64,000 bases of DNA. Origin: Nocardia terrae (GTDB lineage: Bacteria > Actinomycetota > Actinomycetes > Mycobacteriales > Mycobacteriaceae). Below are positions 48,511 to 57,199 of this stretch, in pieces. The stretch lies in the NCBI RefSeq assembly GCF_009760405.1, contig NZ_WRPP01000010.1:186001-250000 (forward strand). Direction: 5' to 3'. The notes beneath the pieces are model-generated. The model ran no database searches, was not told where the DNA came from, and saw only the letters and a list, made by a program, of their open reading frames with translations. Position 1 is the stretch's first letter, and the number at the start of each line of letters is the position of its first letter. A program made the translations under genes and the position numbers.

Positions 48511-49824
48511 CTACACCGCGACCGACTCACGCCATGCCGAGGGAACGTGCAACTCTCGCAGCCGCACGCCCGCGATGCGGGTGAGGATCAGGCCGATCAC
48601 GACCGCGGCCAGGGCCGAGATCGCGCCGCCGGTGGCGAAGCCGATGCGGGGGCCGTAGGTGTCGGTGATCCAGCCGACCAGGGGCGCGCCGAGCGGGGTG
48701 CCGCCGGTGAAGACCATCATGTACAGCGCCATGACCCGGCCGCGCATGGCCGGGTCGGTGGCCATCTGGATCGAGGAATTGGCGGTCACGTTGACGGTCA
48801 GTCCGGCCATGCCGATCGGGATGAGCAGCACTGCGAACAACCAGAAGGACGGGGTGATCGCGGCGACGATCTCGAGCAGGCCGAAGATCAGCGCCGCCGC
48901 GACCAGCATGCGCAGCCGCGAGGTGGCGCGCCGCGCCGCCAGCAGGGCGCCGGCCAGCGAGCCCGCCGCCATCAGGGTGTTGAGCAGACCGTATGTCTGT
49001 GCGCCCGAATCGAAGACGGTGTGGGTGAACGCCGTGAGCCAGATGGCGAAGTTGAACCCGAACGTGCCGATGAAGCCGACCAGCACGATCGGCCACAGTA
49101 ACTCCGGACGGCCCGCCACATAGCGCAGTCCTTCACGCAACTGGCCCTTGCCGCGCGGAGTGCGTTGGACCGCGCGCAGGTCGGCGGTGCGCATCAGCAG
49201 CAGGGCCGCGATCGGGGCCAGGAACGACAGTCCGTTGAACACGAACGCGTAGCCGCTGCCGACAGCGCCGATGAGCACGCCCGCGACGGCGGGACCGACG
49301 AGCCGGGCGGACTGGAAGTTCGCCGAGTTCAAGCTGACCGCGTTGGCCAGCTGGTCCGGGCCGACCATCTCCGAGACGAAGGTCTGGCGGGCCGGATTGT
49401 CGACGACGGTGACCAGGCCGAGCGTGAAAGCCGTTGCGTAGACGTGCCATACCTGCACGTGACCGGTGAGGGTGAGCACGCCGAGCACGAGACCGGTCGC
49501 GCCCATCGCGGATTGGGTGAACAGCAGCAGCGGCCGCTTGGGCAGCCGGTCGACCAGCACGCCGCCGTAGAGCCCGAACAACAGCATGGGCAGGAACTGC
49601 AGTGCCGTGGTGATGCCGACCGCGGCCGCGGACCCGGTGAGGCTGAGCACCAGCCAGTCCTGCGCGATCCGCTGCATCCAGGTGCCGATATTGGAGACCA
49701 CCTGGCCGGTGAAGAACAGGCGGTAGTTACGGATACGCAGGGAACCGAAGGTGCTGTGCGGGGGAGTGTCGCCGGGGGTGTGTCGGATATCGGTCTCGGG
49801 CGGCGCTACAACTCCCGGCCTCAC
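48511..49824 (-). CDS. MFS exporter (EntS/TMS5-like)
   Basis: 437 aa, 12 helices, GTG start at 49824 with AGGAGG 6 nt upstream. RNYRLFFTGQVVSNIGTWMQRIAQDWLVLSLTGSA, GGVLVDRLPKRPLLL, DNPARQTFVSEMVGPDQLANAVSLNSANFQSARLVGPAVAGVLIG and MRGRVMALYMMVFTGGTPLGAPLVGWI are the MFS_3/enterobactin-exporter signature. It is a homologue of the transporter at 12339 but lacks the C-terminal barrel. Likely substrates are siderophores or drugs. A DtxR-like core lies far upstream (50069-50077). Confidence 0.85.
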   Translation of the reverse strand: MRPGVVAPPETDIRHTPGDTPPHSTFGSLRIRNYRLFFTGQVVSNIGTWMQRIAQDWLVLSLTGSAAAVGITTALQFLPMLLFGLYGGVLVDRLPKRPLLLFTQSAMGATGLVLGVLTLTGHVQVWHVYATAFTLGLVTVVDNPARQTFVSEMVGPDQLANAVSLNSANFQSARLVGPAVAGVLIGAVGSGYAFVFNGLSFLAPIAALLLMRTADLRAVQRTPRGKGQLREGLRYVAGRPELLWPIVLVGFIGTFGFNFAIWLTAFTHTVFDSGAQTYGLLNTLMAAGSLAGALLAARRATSRLRMLVAAALIFGLLEIVAAITPSFWLFAVLLIPIGMAGLTVNVTANSSIQMATDPAMRGRVMALYMMVFTGGTPLGAPLVGWITDTYGPRIGFATGGAISALAAVVIGLILTRIAGVRLRELHVPSAWRESVAV

Positions 49825-50158
49825 AGGTCTGCCTCCTAGGGGTGCGACGGACTACACGTGTGCGGGTCCGCGCCCCGAACAAGCAACCGCCCGGAGGGGG
49901 TGGAACAGCCGACGCCGTCGAGGCGTTCGGACTCGGATATCGCCCGCGCTGCGAATACATCGGCAGCGCAGATGCGGTGATCGAATCAATGCACGAGAGC
50001 GAGTTCGCTCCGGCTGCGGGGCAGGCCAGACGACGTCATCGGCGCGGCCGGGAAGCCCAACACTTTCCTTAGCCTAATGAAGTTACTGCGCGAATGCCAC
50101 TGATTTTGGGCAGGCTCACAGTGAGGCGGCAGACCGATCGCGGCGGCACCTACCACCG
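49825..50158. other. Intergenic region upstream of MFS exporter
   Basis: 334 bp between two minus-strand genes. No convincing gene is present; the plus-strand frame 49842-50072 is short with no family resemblance. The left end holds the MFS RBS. At 50069-50077 the sequence TTAGCCTAA matches the centre of the DtxR/IdeR iron box, in a locally AT-richer stretch (50060-50090). Confidence 0.4.
50069..50077. promoter_or_regulatory. Possible DtxR/IdeR box core
   Basis: TTAGCCTAA is a 9-bp near-palindrome identical to the central part of the 19-bp iron-box consensus; the outer flanks match poorly. It lies 245 nt upstream of the exporter start on the minus strand. Low weight. Confidence 0.25.
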
Positions 50159-50920
50159 TCACCAAGCCTCGACCGCGTGATCGACCGCGTCCTGCAGCGC
50201 CCGCTGCACGAGGGCCGTGATCTCGGCCGGTTCGCTCGGCAGGTTCCGGATCGGCGGGCCGAAATGGAAACTGGCCGAACGTACTTGTTCTTTGCTGGGG
50301 TTCGCGTGCGGGCCGTAGCTGAGGCCGAGGGTCACCACCGCGGGCTTGGCGCCGAGCCGCCGGGCCCGGTCCGCGATCTGCCCGACGCCGCCGTTCAGCG
50401 GCAGCAGGTGGGACAGGTCGGGGGAGTTGTTGACGGTGCCCTCTGGGAAGAGGGCGATGCTGTCGCCCCGGGCCATGCGTTCCGCGCAGGTGTCGAGCAG
50501 GCGGTTGCTACTCGCGCCGACCGCGTCCGAACCGTGGTCCTTGCCGCGGAACACCGGCATTCCGCCCATCATGTCGAGCTTGGTGCGCAGGCTCGTGGTG
50601 AACAGCTCGTCCTTCGCCAGCACCCGGGTGCGCCCGATCACCGGGCGTAGTTCGCTGCGCCACGCCGCGGCGCTCACCGTGTACGGGTCGAGTTCGGACA
50701 GGTGATTCATGACGATCAGCAGCGGTCGCCGATCCTCGCGGATCAGGGTGCGCAGCGAGTCCCGAGCCCCGGCCGCGTACCCGACCCGCGGCACGAACCG
50801 CCGCCCCAGCAGCGCGTACGCCGCCCAGGCCAGCAACCGATTCGGCCGATGATCCCGGTAGTAGTCGTACACCGCATCCCAGTTCGGGAGAACCACATGG
50901 GGCCGCTCTGAACGTGCCAC
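50159..50920 (-). CDS. 1-acylglycerol-3-phosphate acyltransferase-like protein (PlsC)
   Basis: 253 aa, GTG start at 50920. The acyltransferase HX4D is in MNHLSELDPYT, the second block is GRTRVLAKDELFTTSLRTKLDMMGGMPVFRG and FPEGT is in SIALFPEGTVNNS. No clear membrane helix; probably peripheral. It transfers an acyl group to a lysophospholipid or related acceptor in membrane lipid synthesis. No operon partner: the next gene upstream starts in a different unit. Confidence 0.85.
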   Translation of the reverse strand: MARSERPHVVLPNWDAVYDYYRDHRPNRLLAWAAYALLGRRFVPRVGYAAGARDSLRTLIREDRRPLLIVMNHLSELDPYTVSAAAWRSELRPVIGRTRVLAKDELFTTSLRTKLDMMGGMPVFRGKDHGSDAVGASSNRLLDTCAERMARGDSIALFPEGTVNNSPDLSHLLPLNGGVGQIADRARRLGAKPAVVTLGLSYGPHANPSKEQVRSASFHFGPPIRNLPSEPAEITALVQRALQDAVDHAVEAW

Positions 50921-50948
50921 CCGCTCAGATTAGCTCCCGCGTTGCCGG

Positions 50949-52016
50949 CTAGGGATTCTCTTGGAGGGTCAGGCCGTAGAAGTCGACGTGATAGTCGCCC
51001 ACGCGTTGCGCGTGGTCGCTCAGGCTGAGGTCTCGAGGGGAGGCGACACCCAGGCCGCGCAAGGTGTCGACCAGCATCCGGGCCAGGTGCGATCCATCGA
51101 CCTCGCCTATTCCGAAGTCCCCGGAGTGGTAGGGGGTTTCGATCCAGTGGTCCAGGACGCAGGGCCGGTCGGTGTGCGGAATCCATCCGTAGGAAGCCGG
51201 GTCCGTGATCTCGCCCGCGAGTTCCTCTGTGTCATAAACGATCTCGAGTCGCTCGCCGCAGGAGAGGTGGAACAGGACGGGACCGTAGGTACCGGGCACC
51301 CGGGCGTGGAAACCCAGGTCCAATTCGATACCGAGCGCGTGCGTCTCCGCCGGGAGAGTGCGGAGAAACTCACCCAGAGCCCGCGCGAAGATATCCCAGT
51401 CGTCGGTGCTCCAGCCGCCCGGTTGGCCCAGACCGGCGTTCGCGGGATCACGGCGTGTGCCGAAGAATCCACCGAGGGCAAAGGGCTCGCCGTGCCCCTG
51501 CCGCCAGAACCAGTTCTCCACCGGCTCGGTCGGCTGGAGCAGCAACTCGGGGCCATGCTCGCCGGCCTGCAGCTCGACGGTGTTGGCGGGCCCACGCCAG
51601 CGCAGAAATGGGCTGCCCCACAACGGGGCAGAATCATAGAACGGCCCGAGGTCACCGTAGGCGCCCATGATCGGCGCGGGCCCGAACTCCTCGGTCAGCG
51701 CCTCGGCAACCACCCGGAAAGCCCCCGCCTTCCCGGCCGCATCATCACCCGGCAGCGCGACGGGCACCGACAGCCCCACGAATTCCGCACCGCCGTACAC
51801 GAAGTCCTTCTCGAATCCGCCCACCGGCCGCAACCGAGCCTCCACCCCTGCAGCCGCATCCCCGACGAGCCGCGGTCCACCGGCGCTGTCCTGCCACCGC
51901 CACCCGAGCCCCTCCGCCACCGCTCGCAGCGCCGCCCGACTCCAGTCGCCGGTCTCCGCACCCCGCAGCCGCCGCGCAAGCTCGACCACCCGCGCCCCGT
52001 CCCACACCACCGTCAT
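50949..52016 (-). CDS. Hypothetical protein, family not recognised
   Basis: 355 aa from ATG 52016 (MTVVWDGARVVELARRL, GGGGAG RBS). Soluble, rich in Trp and Gly: RAVAEGLGWRWQDSAGG, FRWRGPANTVELQAGEHGPELLLQPTEPVENWFW, GGWSTDDWDIFARALGEFLRTLP, HVDFYGLTLQENP. The N-terminal ~190 and the C-terminal ~160 residues may be two related domains, but the similarity is vague. It could be of the DUF6301 type or an immunity-like protein; neither is asserted. Neighbours give no functional clue. Confidence 0.65.
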   Translation of the reverse strand: MTVVWDGARVVELARRLRGAETGDWSRAALRAVAEGLGWRWQDSAGGPRLVGDAAAGVEARLRPVGGFEKDFVYGGAEFVGLSVPVALPGDDAAGKAGAFRVVAEALTEEFGPAPIMGAYGDLGPFYDSAPLWGSPFLRWRGPANTVELQAGEHGPELLLQPTEPVENWFWRQGHGEPFALGGFFGTRRDPANAGLGQPGGWSTDDWDIFARALGEFLRTLPAETHALGIELDLGFHARVPGTYGPVLFHLSCGERLEIVYDTEELAGEITDPASYGWIPHTDRPCVLDHWIETPYHSGDFGIGEVDGSHLARMLVDTLRGLGVASPRDLSLSDHAQRVGDYHVDFYGLTLQENP

Positions 52017-52167
52017 CCCGAACTCCCCATTCCGTCGCATGTTCGTGGGAACCCTGCCATACGGCGGCGACATCCGGCCAACGTGATCTAGGTCCACCTC
52101 GGGGCCCGAATGGATGAAGACTGCTGCAGTGCAGCCGCATTCGTTCTCGTTGCCCGAGGGTCGAGTC

Positions 52168-52665
52168 CTAGTGGTTGCGGCTGCGGTGCTGGGCGACGTG
52201 GACGCGGGTCGAGCAGCGGGTAGAGCAGAAGCGGCGCTTGCCGTTTCGGGAGGTGTCGATGAAGACGATCTCGCAGCCCTCGCGGTCGCAGCGGCCGATC
52301 CGTCCGGGGTCCTCGCAGAACAGGGTGGCCAGGCCGAAGGCGGTGTAAGCCTTGACGCGTTCGTCGATGGGGGCGGTCTCCTGGGAGTAGTGCAGGTGCG
52401 GGGCTCTGCCGTCGTGGGTCGAGATGTAGGGGCGATTGGCGGTCTCGGCGAGTAGGGCATTGAGGACCTCGACGGTGGTGTTGCTGAAGGCCACGTCCAG
52501 TTCTCTTGTCCAGCGGCGCAATTCGGCATCCTGGCGGGCATCGATCGAGCCGACCGGGCGATACCCGGCCTCGACGAGCAGCTGCTCGAGGTCCTGTTCC
52601 GGCGCGGCGTTCACCAGCCGGGCCGCGATCTCCGCCGCCATCCCACCGTAAGGGTTGAAATGCAC
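52168..52665 (-). CDS. CGNR zinc-finger transcriptional regulator-like protein
   Basis: 165 aa. The N-terminal stress-responsive-ABA_GPCR-like/CGNR helical region contains AAEIAARLVNAA and RRWTRELDVAFSN. The C-terminal zinc finger reads CDREGCEIVFIDTSRNGKRRFCSTRCSTRVHVAQHR, with the Cys4 pattern and the terminal basic helix that binds DNA. This family acts as transcriptional regulators in actinomycetes. Its start is 26 nt from the start of the divergent Zn-ribbon gene, so the two may share a promoter region. Confidence 0.85.
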   Translation of the reverse strand: MHFNPYGGMAAEIAARLVNAAPEQDLEQLLVEAGYRPVGSIDARQDAELRRWTRELDVAFSNTTVEVLNALLAETANRPYISTHDGRAPHLHYSQETAPIDERVKAYTAFGLATLFCEDPGRIGRCDREGCEIVFIDTSRNGKRRFCSTRCSTRVHVAQHRSRNH

Positions 52666-52690
52666 TAGGGCATTACATCAGGCTGTGAAC

Positions 52691-52906
52691 ATGCCCGCAA
52701 CCTGCCCCGAATGCTCCTGGCCCGCTCCCACTCTCGTCTCCGCGCACGGCGACCTCCGCTATCTGCGCTGTGTGTGCGGGAAGTGGCTCATCGAGGAGCA
52801 TGCGGTGGTGATCGCGGCCGCGGGCGACAGCGCATTCGCCGAATCCGGCGACCCGGCCCGCGCCGGCATCGGCCATGCCGAAACCTCGTCCAGGCTCCGG
52901 CAATGA
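52691..52906 (+). CDS. Small zinc-ribbon protein
   Basis: 71 aa from ATG 52691; a GTG two codons earlier is possible. CPECSWPAP near the N-terminus and LRCVCGKWL form a CxxC...CxC zinc-ribbon-like pair, and the rest is acidic and probably disordered. Its stop overlaps the start of the thioesterase gene (ATGA at 52903-52906), so the two are translationally coupled. Divergent from the CGNR gene. Function unknown. Confidence 0.65.
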   Translation: MPATCPECSWPAPTLVSAHGDLRYLRCVCGKWLIEEHAVVIAAAGDSAFAESGDPARAGIGHAETSSRLRQ

Positions 52907-53349
52907 CCGACATCGCAGGTACTTTGAGCCCCGATCAGGAATCACGACTGCGTGCGAGCATTGGACGCCAAACCCTGCTCACCACACTCGGAATCGAAAT
53001 CTCGAGCCTGGCCCCTGGTCGTGTCGTCCTCGAACTCCCGTTCCGCGACGATCTGCGCCAGCAGAACGGTTTCATCCACGCCGGAGCGATCACCACCCTC
53101 GCCGACTCGGCCTGCGGCTACGCCGCGATGTCACTGCAACCTCCCGACCGCGACATCCTCACCGTCGAATTCAAGGTCAACCTCATGAGTCCGGCGGTAG
53201 GACAACGGTTTCTGGCCACCGCGACGGTCCTGAAGTCCGGCCGCACCCTCACCGTCTGCACCGCCGAAGTCACCACCGACACCGACAACGCCGCCCCGAT
53301 CGCCCTCATGCAGGCCACGCTCATGGCCCTACCGGCGACCGGGCCCTGA
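52903..53349 (+). CDS. PaaI-family hotdog thioesterase
   Basis: 148 aa single hotdog domain. QQNGFIHAGAITTLADSACGYAAMS is the hallmark: the HGG-like turn, here HAG, followed by catalytic Asp on the long helix. The closing strands are TVEFKVNLMSPAVGQRFLATATVLKSGRTLTVCTAEV. These tetramers hydrolyse acyl-CoA thioesters, often phenylacetyl- or hydroxybenzoyl-CoA. Coupled to the upstream zinc-ribbon gene. Confidence 0.88.
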   Translation: MTDIAGTLSPDQESRLRASIGRQTLLTTLGIEISSLAPGRVVLELPFRDDLRQQNGFIHAGAITTLADSACGYAAMSLQPPDRDILTVEFKVNLMSPAVGQRFLATATVLKSGRTLTVCTAEVTTDTDNAAPIALMQATLMALPATGP

Positions 53350-53409
53350 TCCTCGAGCGTCGGCGACCGCCGCGACGGGAGCCCGGACCGTTGAGGAGTG
53401 GGCATGGCG

Positions 53410-53461
53410 CATCGGCCATTCGGCCGGTCCGACACCCTTCATTCGGGCCGAACGGCCGATG
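53410..53461. other. Long imperfect hairpin in intergenic region
   Basis: CATCGGCC (53410-53417) plus TTCGGCC (53419-53425) pairs with GGCCGAA (53446-53452) plus GGCCGATG (53454-53461), with one A-C mismatch. This gives a 16-position stem with a 20-nt loop, between the thioesterase and DUF1835 genes. No T-tract; a possible 3'-end structure of the thioesterase message. Confidence 0.5.
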
Positions 53462-53577
53462 TCGCGCTCTGCCAAAGCCGGTGAGGATGGGAGGCGCGGG
53501 GCGATTCGAGCTCGTCGGCCCGGCGCCGTCCAGCAATTCCTGTTCGCGATCGAACGGAAGATTCGTCAGGAGCGAAG

Positions 53578-54396
53578 ATGGCCGACCATCGGCGACAACT
53601 CACTGCAGATCAACCCGATCCGCACTGCGGGGACGAAGATCCAGCAACCGTGCATCTGGTGTCGGGCCTCTCCGCGGCGGGCGCTTTGCGGTCGGCTCTC
53701 GACGCCGATCCGACAACGGCGGGCAGCTCGATCGCGATCTTCCCCGATCACCTCAGCTGCGGCCCCCTGGCGTCCGGCGATCCCGGGGTGCGGGTGCGCT
53801 GGTGGCAGTCGTGGTGGCCGGATCTGCTGCGCGCCGAAGGATACATCGATGATCCGGAGTCTTGGACAGCCCGACTGCCGGAGAGGCTCGAGAAGTTCTG
53901 GCACACAGTCGATGTCGCGGCCCGGCTGGTCGTATGGCGCGGCGTGGGCAATGCGAATGAACTGCTGGTTTTCCACGCGATCACCGATCACCTGGGTGAG
54001 CGGGTCTTCGACATCGTCGACGTACCGCACCCGGTCGGCACCGCGACGCCCGCGGAGTTCCGGGCGTTGTTATCGACGGCGCGGGCGATCACGCCGGCGG
54101 AGCGCGTCGCGAGCCGATGCCTGTGGCAGCGGCTCGAACAGGACAACGCGATGTTCCGGGTCATCACCTCGGCTGGTCTGCGCTCTGTCCCGCCGGACCA
54201 TTATGACGCCGCCTTGCTCGACGCGGCCGGTCGGGAATGGACACCGATCGTCCGGGTGGTCGCGCCCGTCATGGCGGCGATGAACGCCGGAGACGCGGAA
54301 CTGTTCTGGCGGGTTGCGTCCTTGGTCGACTCCGGCGCCCTGAGCGCCGATGGGAATCCGTGGGAGGTCAAGACGACCAAAGTGAAACGCGCATGA
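53578..54396 (+). CDS. DUF1835 domain protein
   Basis: 272 aa. TVHLVSGLSAAGALRSAL (~24-41), SSIAIFPDHLSCGPLAS and VVWRGVGNANELLVFHAITDHLG are typical of DUF1835. The C-terminal segment with ITPAERVASRCLWQRLEQDNAMFRVI resembles the accompanying DUF3658. The family has no known function and some members are neighbours of sigma or stress genes. AGGAG precedes ATG 53578. About 290 nt of spacer separate it from the encapsulin-type operon. Confidence 0.8.
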   Translation: MADHRRQLTADQPDPHCGDEDPATVHLVSGLSAAGALRSALDADPTTAGSSIAIFPDHLSCGPLASGDPGVRVRWWQSWWPDLLRAEGYIDDPESWTARLPERLEKFWHTVDVAARLVVWRGVGNANELLVFHAITDHLGERVFDIVDVPHPVGTATPAEFRALLSTARAITPAERVASRCLWQRLEQDNAMFRVITSAGLRSVPPDHYDAALLDAAGREWTPIVRVVAPVMAAMNAGDAELFWRVASLVDSGALSADGNPWEVKTTKVKRA

Positions 54397-54689
54397 CAGG
54401 AGTGCCTTCCGCCGTCGGCGAATCTGCCACGCGCACTGAGTATCCGGCGACCACGTACCCGGCTCGGGAAGTCGCCTGTATCGAGTCAAGCATTGATTCT
54501 GTTGGGGCACAGTCGATTGCGTAAATTCATCGGTTTCGGACGCGTGACCAGAATTTAACGATGTTTCGGTCATGAACTTCGCGGGTTCGGCGTAGCGTGC
54601 CTTGAACATTCACCGAGGTTCCCCGTTCTGAGAGTCTCGGTAGGCAAGCAGGCAATACCGCCGATTCCTGGTCGGTCGGTGCCGTAGAC

Positions 54690-56033
54690 ATGATGGCGGA
54701 CAATGTGATCGATGATTCGACATCGGCCCCGACAGCACCGGATACGCAGCCGGACCGCGCTGTGCGGCTGGCCCTCGACGGCGGTGATCCGGTACGGCGC
54801 ACGCCTTGGCCGACTTACGACAGGGGCGCGGTCTGCGTCCATCCCGAGGATGAGGAAGCGGCGCTGCGCGCGATTCGCAGCCACCTCTTTTTCCGATACG
54901 ACCATCGCCCGCCGCAGGAGACCGAGTGCGCGCGATTCGAGGCGGAACTGTGCGACTACTTCGGAAGCGCGCACGCGCTGGCCACCTCGAGCGGCACCAC
55001 CGCGCTGGCGCTGGCGATCATGGCTTCCGGAATCGAGCCCGGAGACCTGATCGCTTGTCCCGGTTTCACTTTCGCTGCCACACCCAGCGCCATCTTGCTC
55101 GCCGGATGTACACCGTTCCTGGTCGAGGCCGATGAGAACCTGCACCTCGACGTGGACGATCTGCGCCGTCGGTGGACACCGCGGATCCGGGCCATCGTGG
55201 TGGTGCACATGCGCGGCTTCGCCGGGGACATGGACGCGCTGCTCCGATTCGCGGACGAACAAGGCGTGCCGGTGTTCGAGGACGCTGTCCCCGCGCTCGG
55301 CGCGGAACTGAACGGACGCAAACTCGGCACCTTCGGCCTGGCCGGCGCCTTCAGCACGCAGTCGGACAAGTCGCTCAACAGCGGCGAGGGCGGTTTCCTC
55401 GTCACCGATGACAGCACCCTGTTCGCCCGCGCCACTGTACTTTCCGGCGCGTACGAGGGTCGGCTGCGCCGGCATTTCAGCGATGGCCGCCCGCCGCTGG
55501 CCACCGATCTGGAACTGCCGCTGTACAGCTTCCGCATGGACGAGATCCGGGCCGCGCTGCTGCGATCCGAACTGGAACGGCTTCCACTGCGGCTGGCCGC
55601 CTTCCGTGAGAACTACGACTATGTCGCCGGTCAACTGGCCGATCTCGACGGCATTCGGATTCGGCGTCCGGTCGCGCCGGGCGCATATCTGGGGGAGGCC
55701 TTCATCTTCCAGGTCGCCGAGGGCCGCGCGCAGTGGTTCGCGCGGGCGTTGTGCCAGGAGGGTATCGAGGCGCGCAACCTCGGCTCGGATACCGATCACA
55801 ACATCCGCGCCTTCTGGAATTGGCGGTTCCTGTTCCGCGGCAAGGAAACCGCCGCTGTCAAGGCATCCCTGCCCAATACGACGCGCTATCTGCAACGGGC
55901 CGTTGACATTCCCTTGTCCTCGACGCTCTCGCGGGCGGACTGCGACGATCTCGTCACCGCGGTGCGCAAGGTGGCGGCCGCTCTGACCGCAACGGAGGCC
56001 GACGCGAATTCCTCGTGTGCGGGGCGGCCATGA
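54690..56033 (+). CDS. DegT/DnrJ/EryC1/StrS-type PLP aminotransferase
   Basis: 447 aa fold-type I aminotransferase. The phosphate-binding strand is ATSSGTTALALA (~99-110), the PLP-ring Asp is in PVFEDAVPALGA (D198), and the Schiff-base Lys is K227 in STQSDKSLNSGEGG. The family aminates sugar- or cyclitol-bound ketones or other secondary-metabolite ketones. Residues 1-25 (Asp/Thr/Pro/Ala-rich) form an unstructured extension before the family start RLALDGGDPVR. First gene of a seven-gene operon (next start overlaps as ATGA). The 293-nt spacer upstream (54397-54689) holds no gene and probably the operon promoter, not pinpointed. Confidence 0.9.
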   Translation: MMADNVIDDSTSAPTAPDTQPDRAVRLALDGGDPVRRTPWPTYDRGAVCVHPEDEEAALRAIRSHLFFRYDHRPPQETECARFEAELCDYFGSAHALATSSGTTALALAIMASGIEPGDLIACPGFTFAATPSAILLAGCTPFLVEADENLHLDVDDLRRRWTPRIRAIVVVHMRGFAGDMDALLRFADEQGVPVFEDAVPALGAELNGRKLGTFGLAGAFSTQSDKSLNSGEGGFLVTDDSTLFARATVLSGAYEGRLRRHFSDGRPPLATDLELPLYSFRMDEIRAALLRSELERLPLRLAAFRENYDYVAGQLADLDGIRIRRPVAPGAYLGEAFIFQVAEGRAQWFARALCQEGIEARNLGSDTDHNIRAFWNWRFLFRGKETAAVKASLPNTTRYLQRAVDIPLSSTLSRADCDDLVTAVRKVAAALTATEADANSSCAGRP

Positions 56034-57184
56034 CGGCCTCGCCCGAGACCGGAACACTGCCGCGGCTCGCACTGACCGGGGTGTTCGGCGGATTGTTCTG
56101 CGGCTATCTGGGCCTGTCCGCGGCCATTCCGGTACTGCCCGACCATGTGCGCGACCGGTTCGGCGCGGGCGATCTGAGCGTCGGGCTCGTGGTGACGGCC
56201 ACCGCCCTGACCGCGCTGCTCACCCGGCCCGTGTTCGGCGGGTTGGCCGACCGGCACGGCTATCGGCAGGTCATGCGGTTCGGCGCGCTCGCCATCGCGG
56301 TCGGCGGGCTGCTGTACTTCCTGCCGCTCGGCCTGGCCGGGCTGATCGTGGTGCGGCTGCTGGTCGGCGTCGGTGAGGCCGCGCTGTTCGTGGCGGGCGC
56401 GGCCTGGACCGTCACGCTCGCGCCGCACAATCGGCGCGGCCAGCTCATCGGCCTCTACGGGGTGGCCATGTGGGGTGGCATCTCGGCGGGGACGGCGCTC
56501 GGTGCGGCCCTGCGGCACTTCGGGATCGGGACGGTGTGGGCGCTGTGCGCGGTCGCGCCGCTCGCCGGACTCGCCCTGATCACCATAGCCGGGCCCGAGC
56601 CGCAGATCGCGCGGCCCACCGGCGGTCGCGGGCTGATGCTGAAGCCCGCGGCGTTGCCCGGTCTGGCCCTCGCCCTCGCCGCGGCGGGGTATGTGGGACT
56701 GGCCGCGTTCATCATCCGTGATCTGCAGGTGCGCGGGATCGGTTCCGGCGCAGTAGTTCTGGCCGTCTTCAGTGCGGTGTATGCGGGTACCCGGCTGGTC
56801 ATCGGCAAGCTGCCGGACCAGCTCGGACCGCGGCGCGTGGGCACCTGGTCGGGACTCGGCGAGGCGGCGGGGCTGTTGATCGTCGCGTGGTCACCGAACC
56901 TGCCGGTGGCGGTGCTGGGGGTCGTCGTCATGGGCGTCGGCTTCTCGCTACTGCATCCGTCGCTGGCGCTGATGGTCATGAACAACGCCGAGAGCTCGAA
57001 ACAGGGTGCGGCACTGGGGGCTTACACCTCGTTCTGGGATCTGGGGCTGTTCGTCTGGGGCCCGGCGACCGGCGCCATCGCGAGCGGGCTCGGCTATCCC
57101 GCCGTGTACCTGGTCGGCGCGGGCTGCGCGTTCACCGCCGCGATCATGGCCTACACGATTCGGCAATCGGCCACCACCGAATGA
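56030..57184 (+). CDS. MFS exporter (DHA1-like) of the shell-protein cluster
   Basis: 384 aa, 12 helices. FGGLFCGYLGLSAAIPVLPDHVRDRFGAGDLSVGLVVTATALTALLTRPVFGGLADRHGYR at the N-terminus is of the DHA1 drug/metabolite exporter type. The second half opens AALPGLALALAAAGYVGLAAFIIRDLQVRG. ATG 56030 overlaps the aminotransferase stop. The obvious role is export of the cluster's product or self-protection (inference). The sulfotransferase gene follows after 15 nt. Confidence 0.88.
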   Translation: MTASPETGTLPRLALTGVFGGLFCGYLGLSAAIPVLPDHVRDRFGAGDLSVGLVVTATALTALLTRPVFGGLADRHGYRQVMRFGALAIAVGGLLYFLPLGLAGLIVVRLLVGVGEAALFVAGAAWTVTLAPHNRRGQLIGLYGVAMWGGISAGTALGAALRHFGIGTVWALCAVAPLAGLALITIAGPEPQIARPTGGRGLMLKPAALPGLALALAAAGYVGLAAFIIRDLQVRGIGSGAVVLAVFSAVYAGTRLVIGKLPDQLGPRRVGTWSGLGEAAGLLIVAWSPNLPVAVLGVVVMGVGFSLLHPSLALMVMNNAESSKQGAALGAYTSFWDLGLFVWGPATGAIASGLGYPAVYLVGAGCAFTAAIMAYTIRQSATTE

Positions 57185-57199
57185 GAGGGGAGGCCGCAG

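Noticed and set aside
49842..50072. A 76-codon plus-strand ORF
   Set aside because: Overlaps the MFS leader region, very Arg-rich, no RBS and no family resemblance.
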